From NCBI RefSeq assembly GCF_002019855.1, contig NZ_CM007717.1, forward strand, positions 3,164,645 through 3,228,644: DNA of 64,000 bases, given 5' to 3'. The translations under genes were made by a program, and so were the position numbers. This document shows, in pieces, positions 18,278 through 26,752 of the stretch (the first letter of the stretch is position 1; the number at the start of each line of letters is the position of its first letter). The notes below the pieces were generated by a model, which did no database searches, had not been told where the DNA came from, and worked only from the letters and a program-made list of their open reading frames with translations. This stretch comes from Streptomyces antibioticus. Its GTDB lineage: Bacteria; Actinomycetota; Actinomycetes; Streptomycetales; Streptomycetaceae.

Positions 18278-18912
18278 ACGAACCACCACCGAAGGCCCGG
18301 TCCAGTGCGGCGCACGGCACTCTGCTGTACGCCCGCTCCCGCGCCGTCCCCGCCACGGTGGCCGCGCTCGCCGCCACCGCGGCGTTCGCCGTGTGGGCGG
18401 CGGACCGGATGGACACCTATCTCGACCCGCAGCGCAGGCTGCCGATCGTGGCGCTGGCGCCGCTGCTGGCCGCCGCCGTGATCGGGACCGGTCTGCACAC
18501 CGCGTCCGAGGAACTGGACCGCACCGCCGTACGGCCCTGGTGGCCGCGGCGGCTGGCCCATCTGCTCGCGCTGACCGCGCTGGCGGCGGCGGTGCTGCCG
18601 CTCGCCGTGCGCGGCGGGCCGCCCGACTTCGGCCCGGCGGCCGTGGTCCGCAACCTGCTGGGCTGCACCGGGGTGACGGCGGCCGCGGCGGCCCTGCTGG
18701 GCGCCCGGCTGAGCTGGCTGCCGGCGTTCGGCTACGTCGGGGCGGTGTACCTGGCGTCGCACGGGGTGCGCGGGCACGCGGTCACGGTGTGGGCGTGGCC
18801 GGTGCAGCCAGCGGCCGCGGCGGGGGCGTGGGCGGCGGCCGGGGGCGCGTTCGCGCTGGGGGTGGCCCTGTACGTCGTACGGGGGACGCGGCCGGGGACC
18901 GGCCGGAGCTGA
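18274..18912 (+). CDS. Integral membrane protein of the sigma/ABC operon
   Basis: A 212-residue membrane protein with about six hydrophobic segments and short loops, beginning at a GTG within a GTGA overlap. It is probably the second transmembrane subunit of the ABC transporter encoded just upstream. It ends the five-gene operon that starts with the ECF sigma factor. No known domain is recognised beyond the membrane profile, and no clear terminator is visible before the convergent HNH gene at 19001. Confidence 0.7.
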   Translation: MNEPPPKARSSAAHGTLLYARSRAVPATVAALAATAAFAVWAADRMDTYLDPQRRLPIVALAPLLAAAVIGTGLHTASEELDRTAVRPWWPRRLAHLLALTALAAAVLPLAVRGGPPDFGPAAVVRNLLGCTGVTAAAAALLGARLSWLPAFGYVGAVYLASHGVRGHAVTVWAWPVQPAAAAGAWAAAGGAFALGVALYVVRGTRPGTGRS

Positions 18913-19000
18913 CGCGTCCCGAAGGGCCCCGCGGCAGCCGGTGCCGTCGGCCCGTTCGGGTGGGCCGGTGGTGCCACGGGGCATGAAGAAGCCCGGATCG

Positions 19001-19537
19001 TCAGGCGGAGATGCCGTCGATCCGGGCCAGGGCGTCGTCCGCGCCGTACGGCTGCAAGTACGGCAGCCAGCGCGGGTCCCGGTGGCCGGTGCCGATGATG
19101 CGCCAGGCCAGGCCGGTGGGCGGAGCGGGTTTGTGCCGCAGCCGCCAGCCGATCTCGACGAGATGGCGGTCGGCCTTGACGTGGTTGCAGCGACGGCAGG
19201 ACGCCACGACGTTGTCCCACACGTGCTGGCCCCCGCGACTGCGTGGAACGACGTGGTCGACGCTGGTTGCGACGCCACCGCAATACATGCACCGGCCTCC
19301 GTCGCGCGCGAACAGGGCGCGGCGGGTGAGAGGAACGGGGCCCCGGTAGGGAACCCGGACGAATCGCTTGAGCCGGACCACGCTGGGTGCGGGGACTGTG
19401 ACGGTCGCGCTGTGCATGAAGGCGCCCGATTCCTCCAGGGAGACAGCCTTGTTCTCCAGGACGAGGACGAGTGCGCGGCGGAGCGGTACGACGCCGAGCG
19501 GCTCGTACGACGCGTTCAGGACCAGGACATGCGGCAC
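19001..19537 (-). CDS. HNH endonuclease family protein
   Basis: A 178-residue protein beginning with the conserved block HVLVLNASYEPLGVVPLRRAL found in actinobacterial HNH proteins. The nuclease motif follows: CMYCGG, then DHVVPRSRGG and DNVVASCRRCNHVKADR. The four cysteines form a structural zinc site and the DH pair and Asn/His form the ββα-metal active site. The GTG at 19535-19537 follows a perfect AAGGAGG on the minus strand; a longer frame upstream has no such site. It is a stand-alone gene; a role in DNA repair or restriction is possible but not shown. Confidence 0.9.
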   Translation of the reverse strand: MPHVLVLNASYEPLGVVPLRRALVLVLENKAVSLEESGAFMHSATVTVPAPSVVRLKRFVRVPYRGPVPLTRRALFARDGGRCMYCGGVATSVDHVVPRSRGGQHVWDNVVASCRRCNHVKADRHLVEIGWRLRHKPAPPTGLAWRIIGTGHRDPRWLPYLQPYGADDALARIDGISA

Positions 19538-19860
19538 GGATGCCTCCTTGGGCGTCGGCGGCGCGTGGCTCGCGCCGGGACGATCTGAGGTCAGTCTCCC
19601 CTCTTGCCTGGTGGACGCGCCACCATGTCCCGGTAACGGGCTGGGAGTGTTTTCGACCACACCCTGATGTGTCCCCCGGGGCGTGGCCTGTTCAAGCGCG
19701 GGTGAGGACCGTCTCTCCTTCCCGCATCCTGCCGAAGCACACACAATGCCCCGTTAGTGTGGTGGTGCTGCCCGTCCGGTGACCTTTTCGTGACCTTGAA
19801 GAACTTGCAGACGTTGACCGCCGCACCGGACGTGGGCCGCTGCACCTGGAGGTACCTGCC
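19538..19860. other. Divergent intergenic region between HNH and MscS genes
   Basis: This 323-bp region carries the promoters of two divergent genes. I see no riboswitch, tRNA or clear -10/-35 pair. The only notable pattern is a direct repeat of GTGACCTT at 19779-19786 and 19790-19797, one helical turn apart, upstream of the channel gene. Confidence 0.5.
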
Positions 19861-20955
19861 GTGTCCTTGTCCGCCGTGCTGCTCGCCGCAGATCCGTCGC
19901 CGACGCCCTCGGAGTCGCCGACCGTCACGGTCCCGAGTCTCCAGGACGCCCAGGAGCGTGCGGGGAACGCGGCCAGTTGGGTCGAGCAGAACTGGTCGAC
20001 CTGGCTGGCGATCGGTCTGCGGGTGCTGCTGATCCTGCTGATCGCGGTGGTGCTGAGGAAGTTCGTGCTGCGGGCGATCACCAAGCTCATAGACCGGATG
20101 AACCGCACCACCGAGTCGGTCGAGGGCACCACGCTGGGCGGGCTGCTGGTCAACGCCGAGCGGCGCCGGCAGCGGTCGCAGGCGATCGGCTCGGTGCTGC
20201 GGTCGGTGGCGAGCTTCGTGATCCTGGGCACGGCGGCGCTGATGGCGCTGTCGGCCTTCGAGATCAACCTCGCGCCGCTGCTGGCGTCCGCCGGTGTCGC
20301 GGGTGTGGCGATCGGTTTCGGCGCGCGCAACCTGGTGACGGACTTCCTGTCCGGCGTGTTCATGATCCTGGAGGACCAGTACGGCGTCGGCGACCAGATC
20401 GACGCGGGCGTGGCCACCGGTGAGGTCATCGAGGTGGGGCTGCGCGTGACGAAGCTGCGCGGCGCGAACGGCGAGATCTGGTACGTCCGCAACGGCGAGG
20501 TCAAGCGGATCGGCAACCTCTCGCAGGGCTGGGCGACGGCCGGGGTCGACGTCACCGTCCGGGCGTCCGAGGACCTCGACCGGGTGAAGGCCACGCTGAC
20601 CGAGGTCGCCGAGAAGATGAGCAAGGAAGAGCCCTGGAACGAGCTGCTGTGGAGCCCGATCGAGGTGCTCGGCCTGGACAGCGTGCTGCTGGACTCGATG
20701 GTGGTCCGGGTCGCGGCGAAGACCATGCCCGGCAAGTCCCTCTCCGTCGAACGCGAACTGCGCTGGCGCATCAAGCGCGCCTTCGACGCGGCGGACATCG
20801 ACATCGTCGGCGGCGCGACGGCCCCGGCGGAGGAAGAAATCATCGACCCGTCGGAGTCGATCGCGGCCCCCTCGGTCTACGCCAACACAACGTCCCCCCA
20901 GGCCCAGGCGGCGACGCCGCTCACCCCCACGCCGCCGGCCCCGCGGGCCCGGTGA
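19861..20955 (+). CDS. MscS-family mechanosensitive ion channel
   Basis: A 364-residue membrane channel that opens under osmotic downshock. Three hydrophobic segments are followed by the pore-lining TM3 with the Gly/Ala-rich pattern LLASAGVAGVAIGFGARNLVTDF. Next come the β domain (GVGDQIDAGVATGEVIEVGLRVTKLRGANGE) and the mixed α/β cytoplasmic cage. The last ~45 residues are a disordered Pro/Thr/Ala tail. The GTG start has GGAGG 8 bases upstream. The gene is monocistronic and is followed by a hairpin at 21034-21073. Confidence 0.93.
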   Translation: MSLSAVLLAADPSPTPSESPTVTVPSLQDAQERAGNAASWVEQNWSTWLAIGLRVLLILLIAVVLRKFVLRAITKLIDRMNRTTESVEGTTLGGLLVNAERRRQRSQAIGSVLRSVASFVILGTAALMALSAFEINLAPLLASAGVAGVAIGFGARNLVTDFLSGVFMILEDQYGVGDQIDAGVATGEVIEVGLRVTKLRGANGEIWYVRNGEVKRIGNLSQGWATAGVDVTVRASEDLDRVKATLTEVAEKMSKEEPWNELLWSPIEVLGLDSVLLDSMVVRVAAKTMPGKSLSVERELRWRIKRAFDAADIDIVGGATAPAEEEIIDPSESIAAPSVYANTTSPQAQAATPLTPTPPAPRAR

Positions 20956-21033
20956 CCCGGGGACGAGCCGGCAGGCGAACGGTTTCAGCACACTCGTTCG
21001 AGTGAACGACCGGGGGCATTCGACGCCGCACAG

Positions 21034-21073
21034 GCGCCGGGTGCCCCATCGTTCTGCCCGGGGCACCCGGCGC
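21034..21073. terminator. Hairpin terminator after the MscS gene
   Basis: GCGCCGGGTGCCCC (21034-21047) pairs perfectly over 14 bp with GGGGCACCCGGCGC (21060-21073), with a 12-base loop and no T-run. Confidence 0.75.
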
Positions 21074-21079
21074 GGGCTC

Positions 21080-21266
21080 AGGGCCTCTCTTTCGGATCTT
21101 GCCGGGGGTCGCGGGCCCTGGCACGCACATCTGCGGCGTTGTCGTCGGTTGTCAACGCTCCGCGTTGCCGCCCTCCTCCGCCTTGCAGCTGCACGCACCA
21201 GACCCCGCTCGGGCCCGCCGAGACGCACCGTCGCTCGAAGCCGGCCAGATCCGAAAGAAAGGCCCT
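21080..21266. mobile_element. MITE-like element with 26-bp terminal inverted repeats
   Basis: The ends at 21080-21105 and 21241-21266 are inverted copies matching at 24 of 26 positions (AGGGCCTCTCTTTCGGATCT at the left outer end). The 187-bp element has no room for a transposase, so any movement would need one in trans. No convincing target duplication is seen at the borders. It stands immediately upstream of the Uma2-family gene, whose transcript probably starts inside it or just after. I recall similar repeats elsewhere in Streptomyces genomes but cannot verify this here. Confidence 0.6.
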
Positions 21267-21298
21267 AGCCTGGCACCAGCGTGACGAGGAGACCAGCG

Positions 21299-21925
21299 AT
21301 GAGCGCCGAGCCGATCTTGGAGACGGTCATGACGCACGTGGACCCCATCGACCTGTTGAACGCGATCGAAGAGGCGTCGCCGATGCCGATCCGACCGGAG
21401 TACGTCGAGGGGACGGTCATCGTGCCGCCGCAGCCGGACGACCAGCACAACCACGGCACACTCGAGCTGGCCTTTCAGTTCCGGATGTCGGGATTCCACC
21501 TCGTGGGCATGGGCAATGGCTACCGTGCCGCGCACCCGGACGGCTCGACCATGAGTCTGCTCGTCCCGGACTTCTACGTCCGCCGCCGCAGGCCGACCGA
21601 ACTGGACGAGTCGTACCGCAAGGCCCACAAGGGCTGGTACCCCGTCGACATGATCGCCCTCGTGGGCGAGGTCACGTCCGGCAACCACGAGACCGACACC
21701 GGGGCCAAGCTCCGCACCTACGCCGCCGCCGGCATCCCCCTCTATGTCCTCATCGACCGCCACGCAGGGACAGCCCACTGCTACGGGGACCCCGTCCTCC
21801 CCGGCGACGACCCCACCGACGCCTACTACGCCACCGACACCAAGGTCGATCTCGGCGACCCGCTGCCCCTCCCGGCGCCGTACCCGACCCTGGACACGGC
21901 CGCGTTCCTCGACGCCGACGTCTGA
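21299..21925 (+). CDS. Uma2-family (DUF820) PD-(D/E)XK nuclease-like protein
   Basis: A 208-residue protein of the Uma2 family, very common in streptomycetes and cyanobacteria. The restriction-endonuclease-like core is visible: VPDFYVRRRR supplies the aspartate and ALVGEVTSGNHETDTGAKLRTYAAAGIPLYVLID the E-x-x motif and the following helix. The biological role of the family is not settled. The ATG at 21299 has GAGGAG 9 bases upstream. The gene lies directly behind the MITE-like repeat at 21080-21266, which suggests acquisition or mobility of this locus. Confidence 0.88.
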   Translation: MSAEPILETVMTHVDPIDLLNAIEEASPMPIRPEYVEGTVIVPPQPDDQHNHGTLELAFQFRMSGFHLVGMGNGYRAAHPDGSTMSLLVPDFYVRRRRPTELDESYRKAHKGWYPVDMIALVGEVTSGNHETDTGAKLRTYAAAGIPLYVLIDRHAGTAHCYGDPVLPGDDPTDAYYATDTKVDLGDPLPLPAPYPTLDTAAFLDADV

Positions 21926-22062
21926 GAACCGTCCGACCGCAGACGATCTTCACAGCCACCCCGCCATTCCCCCACGTCACACCCACCCCCTATCGTCGCC
22001 CGTGTACCGGGCCCTTGTTCTGGAGCGGAATGCCCAGGGGTTCGGGGCGAATGTGGGGATAC

Positions 22063-22896
22063 ATGAGGAAGCTCGCCATCGGTGCCGTCGTGTCCGGCGC
22101 CCTGGCTCTGGGGGGTCTGGCCGCGCCCGCCGCGCAGGCCGCCGCGCCGGCGCTGACGTTCACCAAGGTGACGGTCAACAAGGGCAAGCCGATCGTCGTC
22201 GGCACCACCGCCGAGGTGAAGGTGCCGGTCACGTACACGCTGACCCGGCCCGCCGATCTGACGATCGACTACAAGTCGAACTTCGCGGGCGTGATGCTCT
22301 ACCGCGGTTCGCTGAAGGAGCAGGAGAACTCGATCGAGCCGGACGCCGCGCCGGTCTGCACGACGACGGCCACCACCGCGACCACGGTGACCCAGTCGTG
22401 CAAGGAGACCCTGGTCGTGGACCCGTGGGAGAGCCTCTACGACTCCGCGGACGCCGGCACCTGGAAGGCCGGCGGGTTCTACGGCCACCTCGACCAGGAG
22501 CTGGACGAGTCCGACGACCACATCAGCGTCGAGTACGGCTTCTCGCTGTGGGGCGGGCTCGGCACCGCGAAGGTCCAGCGCGCCGCCAAGCTGACCGTCA
22601 ACGCCTCCCCGGAGCCCGCGCGCGCCGGAAAGACGCTCACGGTCAAGGGCAAGCTGACCCGCGCCAACTGGGGTTCCGGCACCTACACCGGCTACCGGGG
22701 CCAGAAGGTGACCCTCCAGTTCAAGGCCAAGGGCACCAGCACCTACAAGGCGGTGAAGACGGTCACCACCGGCACCGGCGGCGCCCTGTCCACCACCACG
22801 AAGGCGACGAAGAGCGGCGCCTACCGCTTCGTCTTCGCCGGCACCTCCACCACGGCCGCCAAGTCGGCCGTCGGCGACTCCGTCGTGGTGAAGTAG
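22063..22896 (+). CDS. Secreted β-rich protein of unknown function
   Basis: A 277-residue exported protein. Residues 1-32 form a Sec signal peptide (MRKLAIGAV through PAAQAAA). The mature part is rich in Thr, Lys and Val, with two likely immunoglobulin-like β domains: one at ~33-180 holding two cysteines (PVCTTTA and QSCKET) that could form a disulfide, and one at ~185-275 ending in an AYRFVFAGTSTT-type strand pattern. No catalytic motif is visible. A structural or binding role outside the cell is likely. The ATG at 22063 has a GGGGA site. A T-run terminator follows. Confidence 0.75.
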   Translation: MRKLAIGAVVSGALALGGLAAPAAQAAAPALTFTKVTVNKGKPIVVGTTAEVKVPVTYTLTRPADLTIDYKSNFAGVMLYRGSLKEQENSIEPDAAPVCTTTATTATTVTQSCKETLVVDPWESLYDSADAGTWKAGGFYGHLDQELDESDDHISVEYGFSLWGGLGTAKVQRAAKLTVNASPEPARAGKTLTVKGKLTRANWGSGTYTGYRGQKVTLQFKAKGTSTYKAVKTVTTGTGGALSTTTKATKSGAYRFVFAGTSTTAAKSAVGDSVVVK

Positions 22897-22940
22897 CCCG
22901 CAGAACAGCCGGACAGCCGGACAGCCGACCGGCCTGCCGC

Positions 22941-22978
22941 CCCGCCCCCGCGCCTCCCGGCGCGGAGGGCGGGTTTTT
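22941..22978 (+). terminator. Rho-independent terminator
   Basis: CCCGCCCCCGCGCC pairs with GGCGCGGAGGGCGGG with a single-base bulge/mismatch and a TCCC loop, followed by five T residues (22974-22978). It is one of the few T-run terminators in the window. Confidence 0.85.
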
Positions 22979-23009
22979 CGTTTTCCGGCCCTCTCCGTCC
23001 GGCCGGCCC

Positions 23010-23067
23010 TTGACGGCCCCTTCGCGTCGGGCTTACCTTCCCTGACAGCCGATAGGAAACTTTCCTA
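23010..23067 (+). promoter_or_regulatory. csnR-K promoter with CsnR operator
   Basis: TTGACG (23010-23015) and TTACCT (23033-23038), 17 bp apart, form a reasonable sigma-70-type promoter. The 15-bp perfect palindrome TAGGAAACTTTCCTA (23053-23067, central C) lies over or just after the expected transcription start. It matches the AGGAAA/TTTCCT type operator known for the ROK repressor CsnR. This placement predicts autoregulation of the whole csn cluster and induction by glucosamine oligomers. Confidence 0.82.
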
Positions 23068-23151
23068 ACAGTGGCCGAGGGTGAACCCGAAGTGGACTCG
23101 CCTCCCGCGTCACTGACAGGCTGTGCCGTTCAGAGAGGCAGGTGTCGACCC

Positions 23152-24363
23152 ATGGCAGGAACCGCCGGTACGCCGGGCACCCCGCGCGTCCTGCGCGCCA
23201 TGAACGACCGCACCGCCCTCGACCTCCTGCTCGCGCACGGCCCACTGTCCCGCACCCGCATCGGCAAGCTCACCGGCCTGTCCAAGCCGACCGCCTCCCA
23301 GCTCCTCGCCCGGCTGGAGGCGGCGGGCCTGGTCCTGGCCACCGGCACCACCGAGGGCCGCCCCGGACCCAACGCCCAGCTCTACGGGGTCAACCCGGCC
23401 GCCGGATACGCCGCCGGACTCGACGTCACCCCCGAGCGCGTCCTCGCCGCCGTCGCCGACCTCACCGGCCGGACCGTCGGCACCTACGAGGTGGCCACGC
23501 CCGCCAGAAAGGCCGCGGGGGCCGTCGTACGGCAGGTCACCGACGCGCTCGACGGCGCGGTCAAGGCCGCCGGCCTCACCCGCGACGACGTGCGCCGGCT
23601 CGTCGTCGCCACCCCGGGCGCCTTCGACCCCACCACCGGCCGGCTGCGCTACGCCTCCCACCTCCCCGGCTGGCACGCGCCCGCACTGCTCGACGACCTC
23701 GCGGCGGCACTGCCGATGCCGGTGGAGTACGAGAACGACGTCAACCTCGTCGCCGTCGCCGAACAACGGCTCGGCGCGGCCCGCGGCCACGAGGACTTCG
23801 TCCTGCTGTGGAACGAGGGCGGTCTCGGCGCCGCCCTCGTGCTCGGCGGCCGGCTGCACCGCGGCTGGACCGGCGGCGCGGGAGAAGTAGGTTTCCTTCC
23901 GGTTCCCGGCGCACCGCTGGTCCGGCAGGTGAGGAAAGCCAACAGTGGCGGCTTCCAGGAGCTGGCCGGCTCCCAGGCGCTGCCCCGGCTGGCCCGCGAG
24001 ATCGGGATGAACGACGTCCCCTCCGGGCCCTACACCGAAGCCGCCGCCACCCTCCTCGAACGGGCCGCCGCCGAGGACACCGTCCTGCACCGGCTGCTTC
24101 TGGAGACGTACGCGACCCGGCTGGCCACCGGTCTCGCCTCGCTGGTCTCCGTGCTCGACCCCGAACTCGTCGTCCTCAGCGGCACCGCCCTGACGGCCGG
24201 CGGCGAGACGCTCCGCGCGCTCGTCGAGGCCGAACTCGCGGACCTCGCCGCGTCCCGGCCCAAGCTGGTCCTGGGCGACGTCACCGAACACCCCGTCCTG
24301 CGCGGCGCGCTGGAGAGCGCGCTGGCGGCCACCCGCGACGAGGTCTTCGACACCTCGCGCTGA
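23152..24363 (+). CDS. csnR: ROK-family transcriptional repressor CsnR
   Basis: A 403-residue ROK regulator. The N-terminal winged helix is at ~15-65 (LLLAHGPLSRTRIGKLTGLSKPTASQLL) and the rest is a ROK sugar-kinase-like fold (ATPGAFDPTTGRL, ENDVNLVAVAEQR, GGLGAALVLGGRLHRGWTGGAGEVG). CsnR of S. lividans/S. coelicolor represses chitosanase and the glucosamine-oligomer uptake genes; the palindrome upstream and the order of the next five genes match that cluster. The ATG at 23152 has AGGCAGGTG upstream. The usual ROK CxCGxxGC zinc motif is not seen: the corresponding region reads RKANSGGFQELAG. Confidence 0.92.
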   Translation: MAGTAGTPGTPRVLRAMNDRTALDLLLAHGPLSRTRIGKLTGLSKPTASQLLARLEAAGLVLATGTTEGRPGPNAQLYGVNPAAGYAAGLDVTPERVLAAVADLTGRTVGTYEVATPARKAAGAVVRQVTDALDGAVKAAGLTRDDVRRLVVATPGAFDPTTGRLRYASHLPGWHAPALLDDLAAALPMPVEYENDVNLVAVAEQRLGAARGHEDFVLLWNEGGLGAALVLGGRLHRGWTGGAGEVGFLPVPGAPLVRQVRKANSGGFQELAGSQALPRLAREIGMNDVPSGPYTEAAATLLERAAAEDTVLHRLLLETYATRLATGLASLVSVLDPELVVLSGTALTAGGETLRALVEAELADLAASRPKLVLGDVTEHPVLRGALESALAATRDEVFDTSR

Positions 24364-24370
24364 CGCACCC

Positions 24371-24402
24371 GCAAGCACCCCGCAAGCACCCCGCAAGGCC
24401 CC
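24371..24402 (+). repeat. Short direct repeat between csnR and csnE
   Basis: GCAAGCACCCC occurs twice in tandem (24371-24381, 24382-24392) followed by a partial third copy (GCAAGGCCCC). It lies in the 85-bp csnR-csnE gap and has no known role. Confidence 0.7.
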
Positions 24403-24448
24403 TTCCCTTCACCACACCCGTCCCGCCCCACCTCTGGGAGGCTCCGTC

Positions 24449-25798
24449 ATGCCCACACGCATACCCTCAGCGGTCCGAAAAGCGGCTTTCGCCCTCGCCG
24501 CGTCCACCGCCCTCCTCCTGAGCACCACCGCCTGTACCGGCCATTCCGCCGGCGGCGCGGACGACGACGCGTCCAAGGAGACGACCCTCACCTTCTGGCA
24601 CGCGTGGAGCGCGCCCGGCGAGGTCAAGGCCGTGCAGGCACTGGTCGACGGCTTCGAGAAGGCGCACCCCAACATCCATGTGACCGTCGTCGGCAACATG
24701 ACCGACGACAAGATCAACCAGGCACTGCGGGCGGGCGGCACCAAGGCGCCGGACGTGATCTCCTCCTTCACCACCAACAACGTCGGGAAGTTCTGCTCCT
24801 CCGGCGCCCTGGTCGACCTCAACCCCTTCTTCGAGAAGGCGGGCGTCGACCCGGACACCACCTTCCCGAAGGCGATGAACGAGTACACCCAGTTCGAGGG
24901 CGACCGCTGCGCCGTCCCGCTGCTGGGCGACGCCTACGGCCTCTACTACAACAAGACGGCGTTCGAGAAGGCCGGCATCAGCGGCCCGCCCAAGACCTGG
25001 TCCGAGTTCGAGGCCGACGCCAAGAAGCTGACGATCCCCCAGGGCGACAGCTACGAGCAGCTCGGCTTCATGCCGAACTACCACGGCTGGGAGACCACCA
25101 CCGAGCACTACCTGGGCCAGTTCTCGCCGACGTACTTCGACAAGGCGGGCAAGTCCACGATCGCCACCGACCCGGCGGTCCCGGCGGCCTTCACCCTCCA
25201 GAAGAAGCTGGTGGACGGACTCGGCGGCTTCAAGAGGCTGGAGAAGTACCGTTCCGGCCTCGGCGACGAGTGGGGCCCCAAGCACCCCTTCCACACCGGC
25301 CAGGTGGCGATGCAGCTCGACGGCGAGTGGCGCCTCGGCATGGCCCTGGACGCAAAGCCGGACTTCGAGATCGGGGTCGCCCCGCTGCCCGTCCCGGACG
25401 ACCAGGCGGACCAGTACGGCAAGGGGTACATCACCGGCACCATCGCCGGGATCGCCGCCACCAGCCAGAAGCAGAACGCGGCCTGGGAACTGGTGAAGTA
25501 CATGACCACCGACACGGACGCGGTCGTCGCCTTCTCCAACGCCATCCACAACGTGCCCTCGACGCTGGCCGCCCTGAAGTCCCCGGACCTGACGTACGAC
25601 CCGCGGTTCAAGACCTTCCTCGACATCGCCGCGAACCCGAACTCCACCACCTCCCCGGCCTCGGTCAACGGCGGTGTCTACCTGACCACGATCCAGCAGC
25701 TCGGCTACGACTACGAGAGCGGCAAGGTCACCGACCTGACGGCGGGCCTGAAGAAGGCGGCCGCGCAGATCGACACGGACATCGCGCAGGCGAAGTAG
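24449..25798 (+). CDS. csnE: Sugar ABC transporter substrate-binding lipoprotein CsnE
   Basis: A 449-residue extracellular binding protein of the SBP_bac_1 family. The signal peptide ends in a lipobox-like LSTTAC with Cys near residue 29, so the mature protein should be lipid-anchored. The body shows typical MalE/NgcE-like blocks (TLTFWHAWSAPGEV, DVISSF, AYGLYYNKTAFEKAGI). By synteny with csnE it captures glucosamine oligomers from chitosan. GGGAGG lies 8 bases before the ATG. It is separated from csnF by two bases. No ATPase gene is in the cluster, so the shared MsiK ATPase probably powers it, as for other Streptomyces sugar importers. Confidence 0.9.
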   Translation: MPTRIPSAVRKAAFALAASTALLLSTTACTGHSAGGADDDASKETTLTFWHAWSAPGEVKAVQALVDGFEKAHPNIHVTVVGNMTDDKINQALRAGGTKAPDVISSFTTNNVGKFCSSGALVDLNPFFEKAGVDPDTTFPKAMNEYTQFEGDRCAVPLLGDAYGLYYNKTAFEKAGISGPPKTWSEFEADAKKLTIPQGDSYEQLGFMPNYHGWETTTEHYLGQFSPTYFDKAGKSTIATDPAVPAAFTLQKKLVDGLGGFKRLEKYRSGLGDEWGPKHPFHTGQVAMQLDGEWRLGMALDAKPDFEIGVAPLPVPDDQADQYGKGYITGTIAGIAATSQKQNAAWELVKYMTTDTDAVVAFSNAIHNVPSTLAALKSPDLTYDPRFKTFLDIAANPNSTTSPASVNGGVYLTTIQQLGYDYESGKVTDLTAGLKKAAAQIDTDIAQAK

Positions 25799-25800
25799 CG

Positions 25801-26751
25801 ATGAGCACGACGGCCTCCCCCGCCCTGAGGGCGAAGCGCCGCAGGGCGGCGCTTCGCACCACGGCCTTCCTGTCGCCGTGGCTGATCGGCTTCACGGTCT
25901 TCTTCGCCTACCCGATGCTGTCCACGGTCTACTTCTCGTTCATGCGCTACGACGGCTTCCGGCCGCCGGAGTGGAGCGGGACGAAGAACTGGGCGTACGT
26001 CTTCGAGTCCTACCCCCTGTTCTGGCCGGCCCTGCGCAACACCCTGTGGCTGGTGGTGATCATGGTGGGTCTGCGGGTCCTGTTCGGACTCGGGATCGGT
26101 CTGCTCATCACGAAGATCAAGACAGCGACGGGGGTCTTCCGCACCCTCTTCTACCTGCCCTATCTGGCCCCGCCCGTGGCGGCCACCATGGCCTTCGCGT
26201 TCCTCCTCAACCCCGGTACGGGCCCGGTCAACTCGATCCTGGAGCGGGCCGGCCTGCCGGCGCCGGGCTGGTTCAACGACCCCACCTGGTCCAAGCCGGC
26301 CCTGACCCTGCTGGCGCTGTGGGGCGTCGGCGACCTGATGGTGATCTTCATGGCCTCGCTGCTCGACGTACCGCGCGAGCAGTACGAGGCGGCGGAGCTG
26401 GACGGGGCGTCGGCCTGGCAGCGGTTCCGGTTCGTCACCCTTCCCAACATTTCGCCGATCATCATGTTCGCCGTCGTCACCGGTGTCATCCAGGCGATGC
26501 AGTACTACACACAGCCCCTGGTGGCCGGGAAGGTCGCCTCCGGGGTGATCCAGGGCGCGGGCACCATGTTCGAGCCCGGCTACCCCGACCGTTCCACGCT
26601 CACCCTCCCCCAGCTCGTCTACAACCTCGGCTTCCAGCGCTTCGACTACGGCTCCGCCTGTGTCGTCGCCCTGGTCCTGTTCGCCCTGTCGATGGCGTTC
26701 ACCGCGCTGCTGATGCGGCGCCGGGGCGGTCTCATCCAGGCAGGTGACTGA
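25801..26751 (+). CDS. csnF: Sugar ABC transporter permease CsnF
   Basis: A 316-residue inner-membrane permease of the MalF type with six main helices. The ATPase-docking EAA loop is seen as YEAAELDGASAWQRFRFVTLPNISP. It forms the channel with CsnG for uptake of glucosamine oligomers delivered by CsnE. The ATG follows the csnE stop by two bases. Confidence 0.92.
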   Translation: MSTTASPALRAKRRRAALRTTAFLSPWLIGFTVFFAYPMLSTVYFSFMRYDGFRPPEWSGTKNWAYVFESYPLFWPALRNTLWLVVIMVGLRVLFGLGIGLLITKIKTATGVFRTLFYLPYLAPPVAATMAFAFLLNPGTGPVNSILERAGLPAPGWFNDPTWSKPALTLLALWGVGDLMVIFMASLLDVPREQYEAAELDGASAWQRFRFVTLPNISPIIMFAVVTGVIQAMQYYTQPLVAGKVASGVIQGAGTMFEPGYPDRSTLTLPQLVYNLGFQRFDYGSACVVALVLFALSMAFTALLMRRRGGLIQAGD

Positions 26752-26752
26752 C

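Noticed and set aside
19538..19860. Riboswitch or small RNA upstream of the MscS gene
   Set aside because: No conserved riboswitch core or stable multi-stem structure could be recognised by eye.
23886..23900. TAGGTTTCCTT inside csnR as a second CsnR operator
   Set aside because: Only a partial match to the palindrome, without symmetry of the arms, and within coding sequence.
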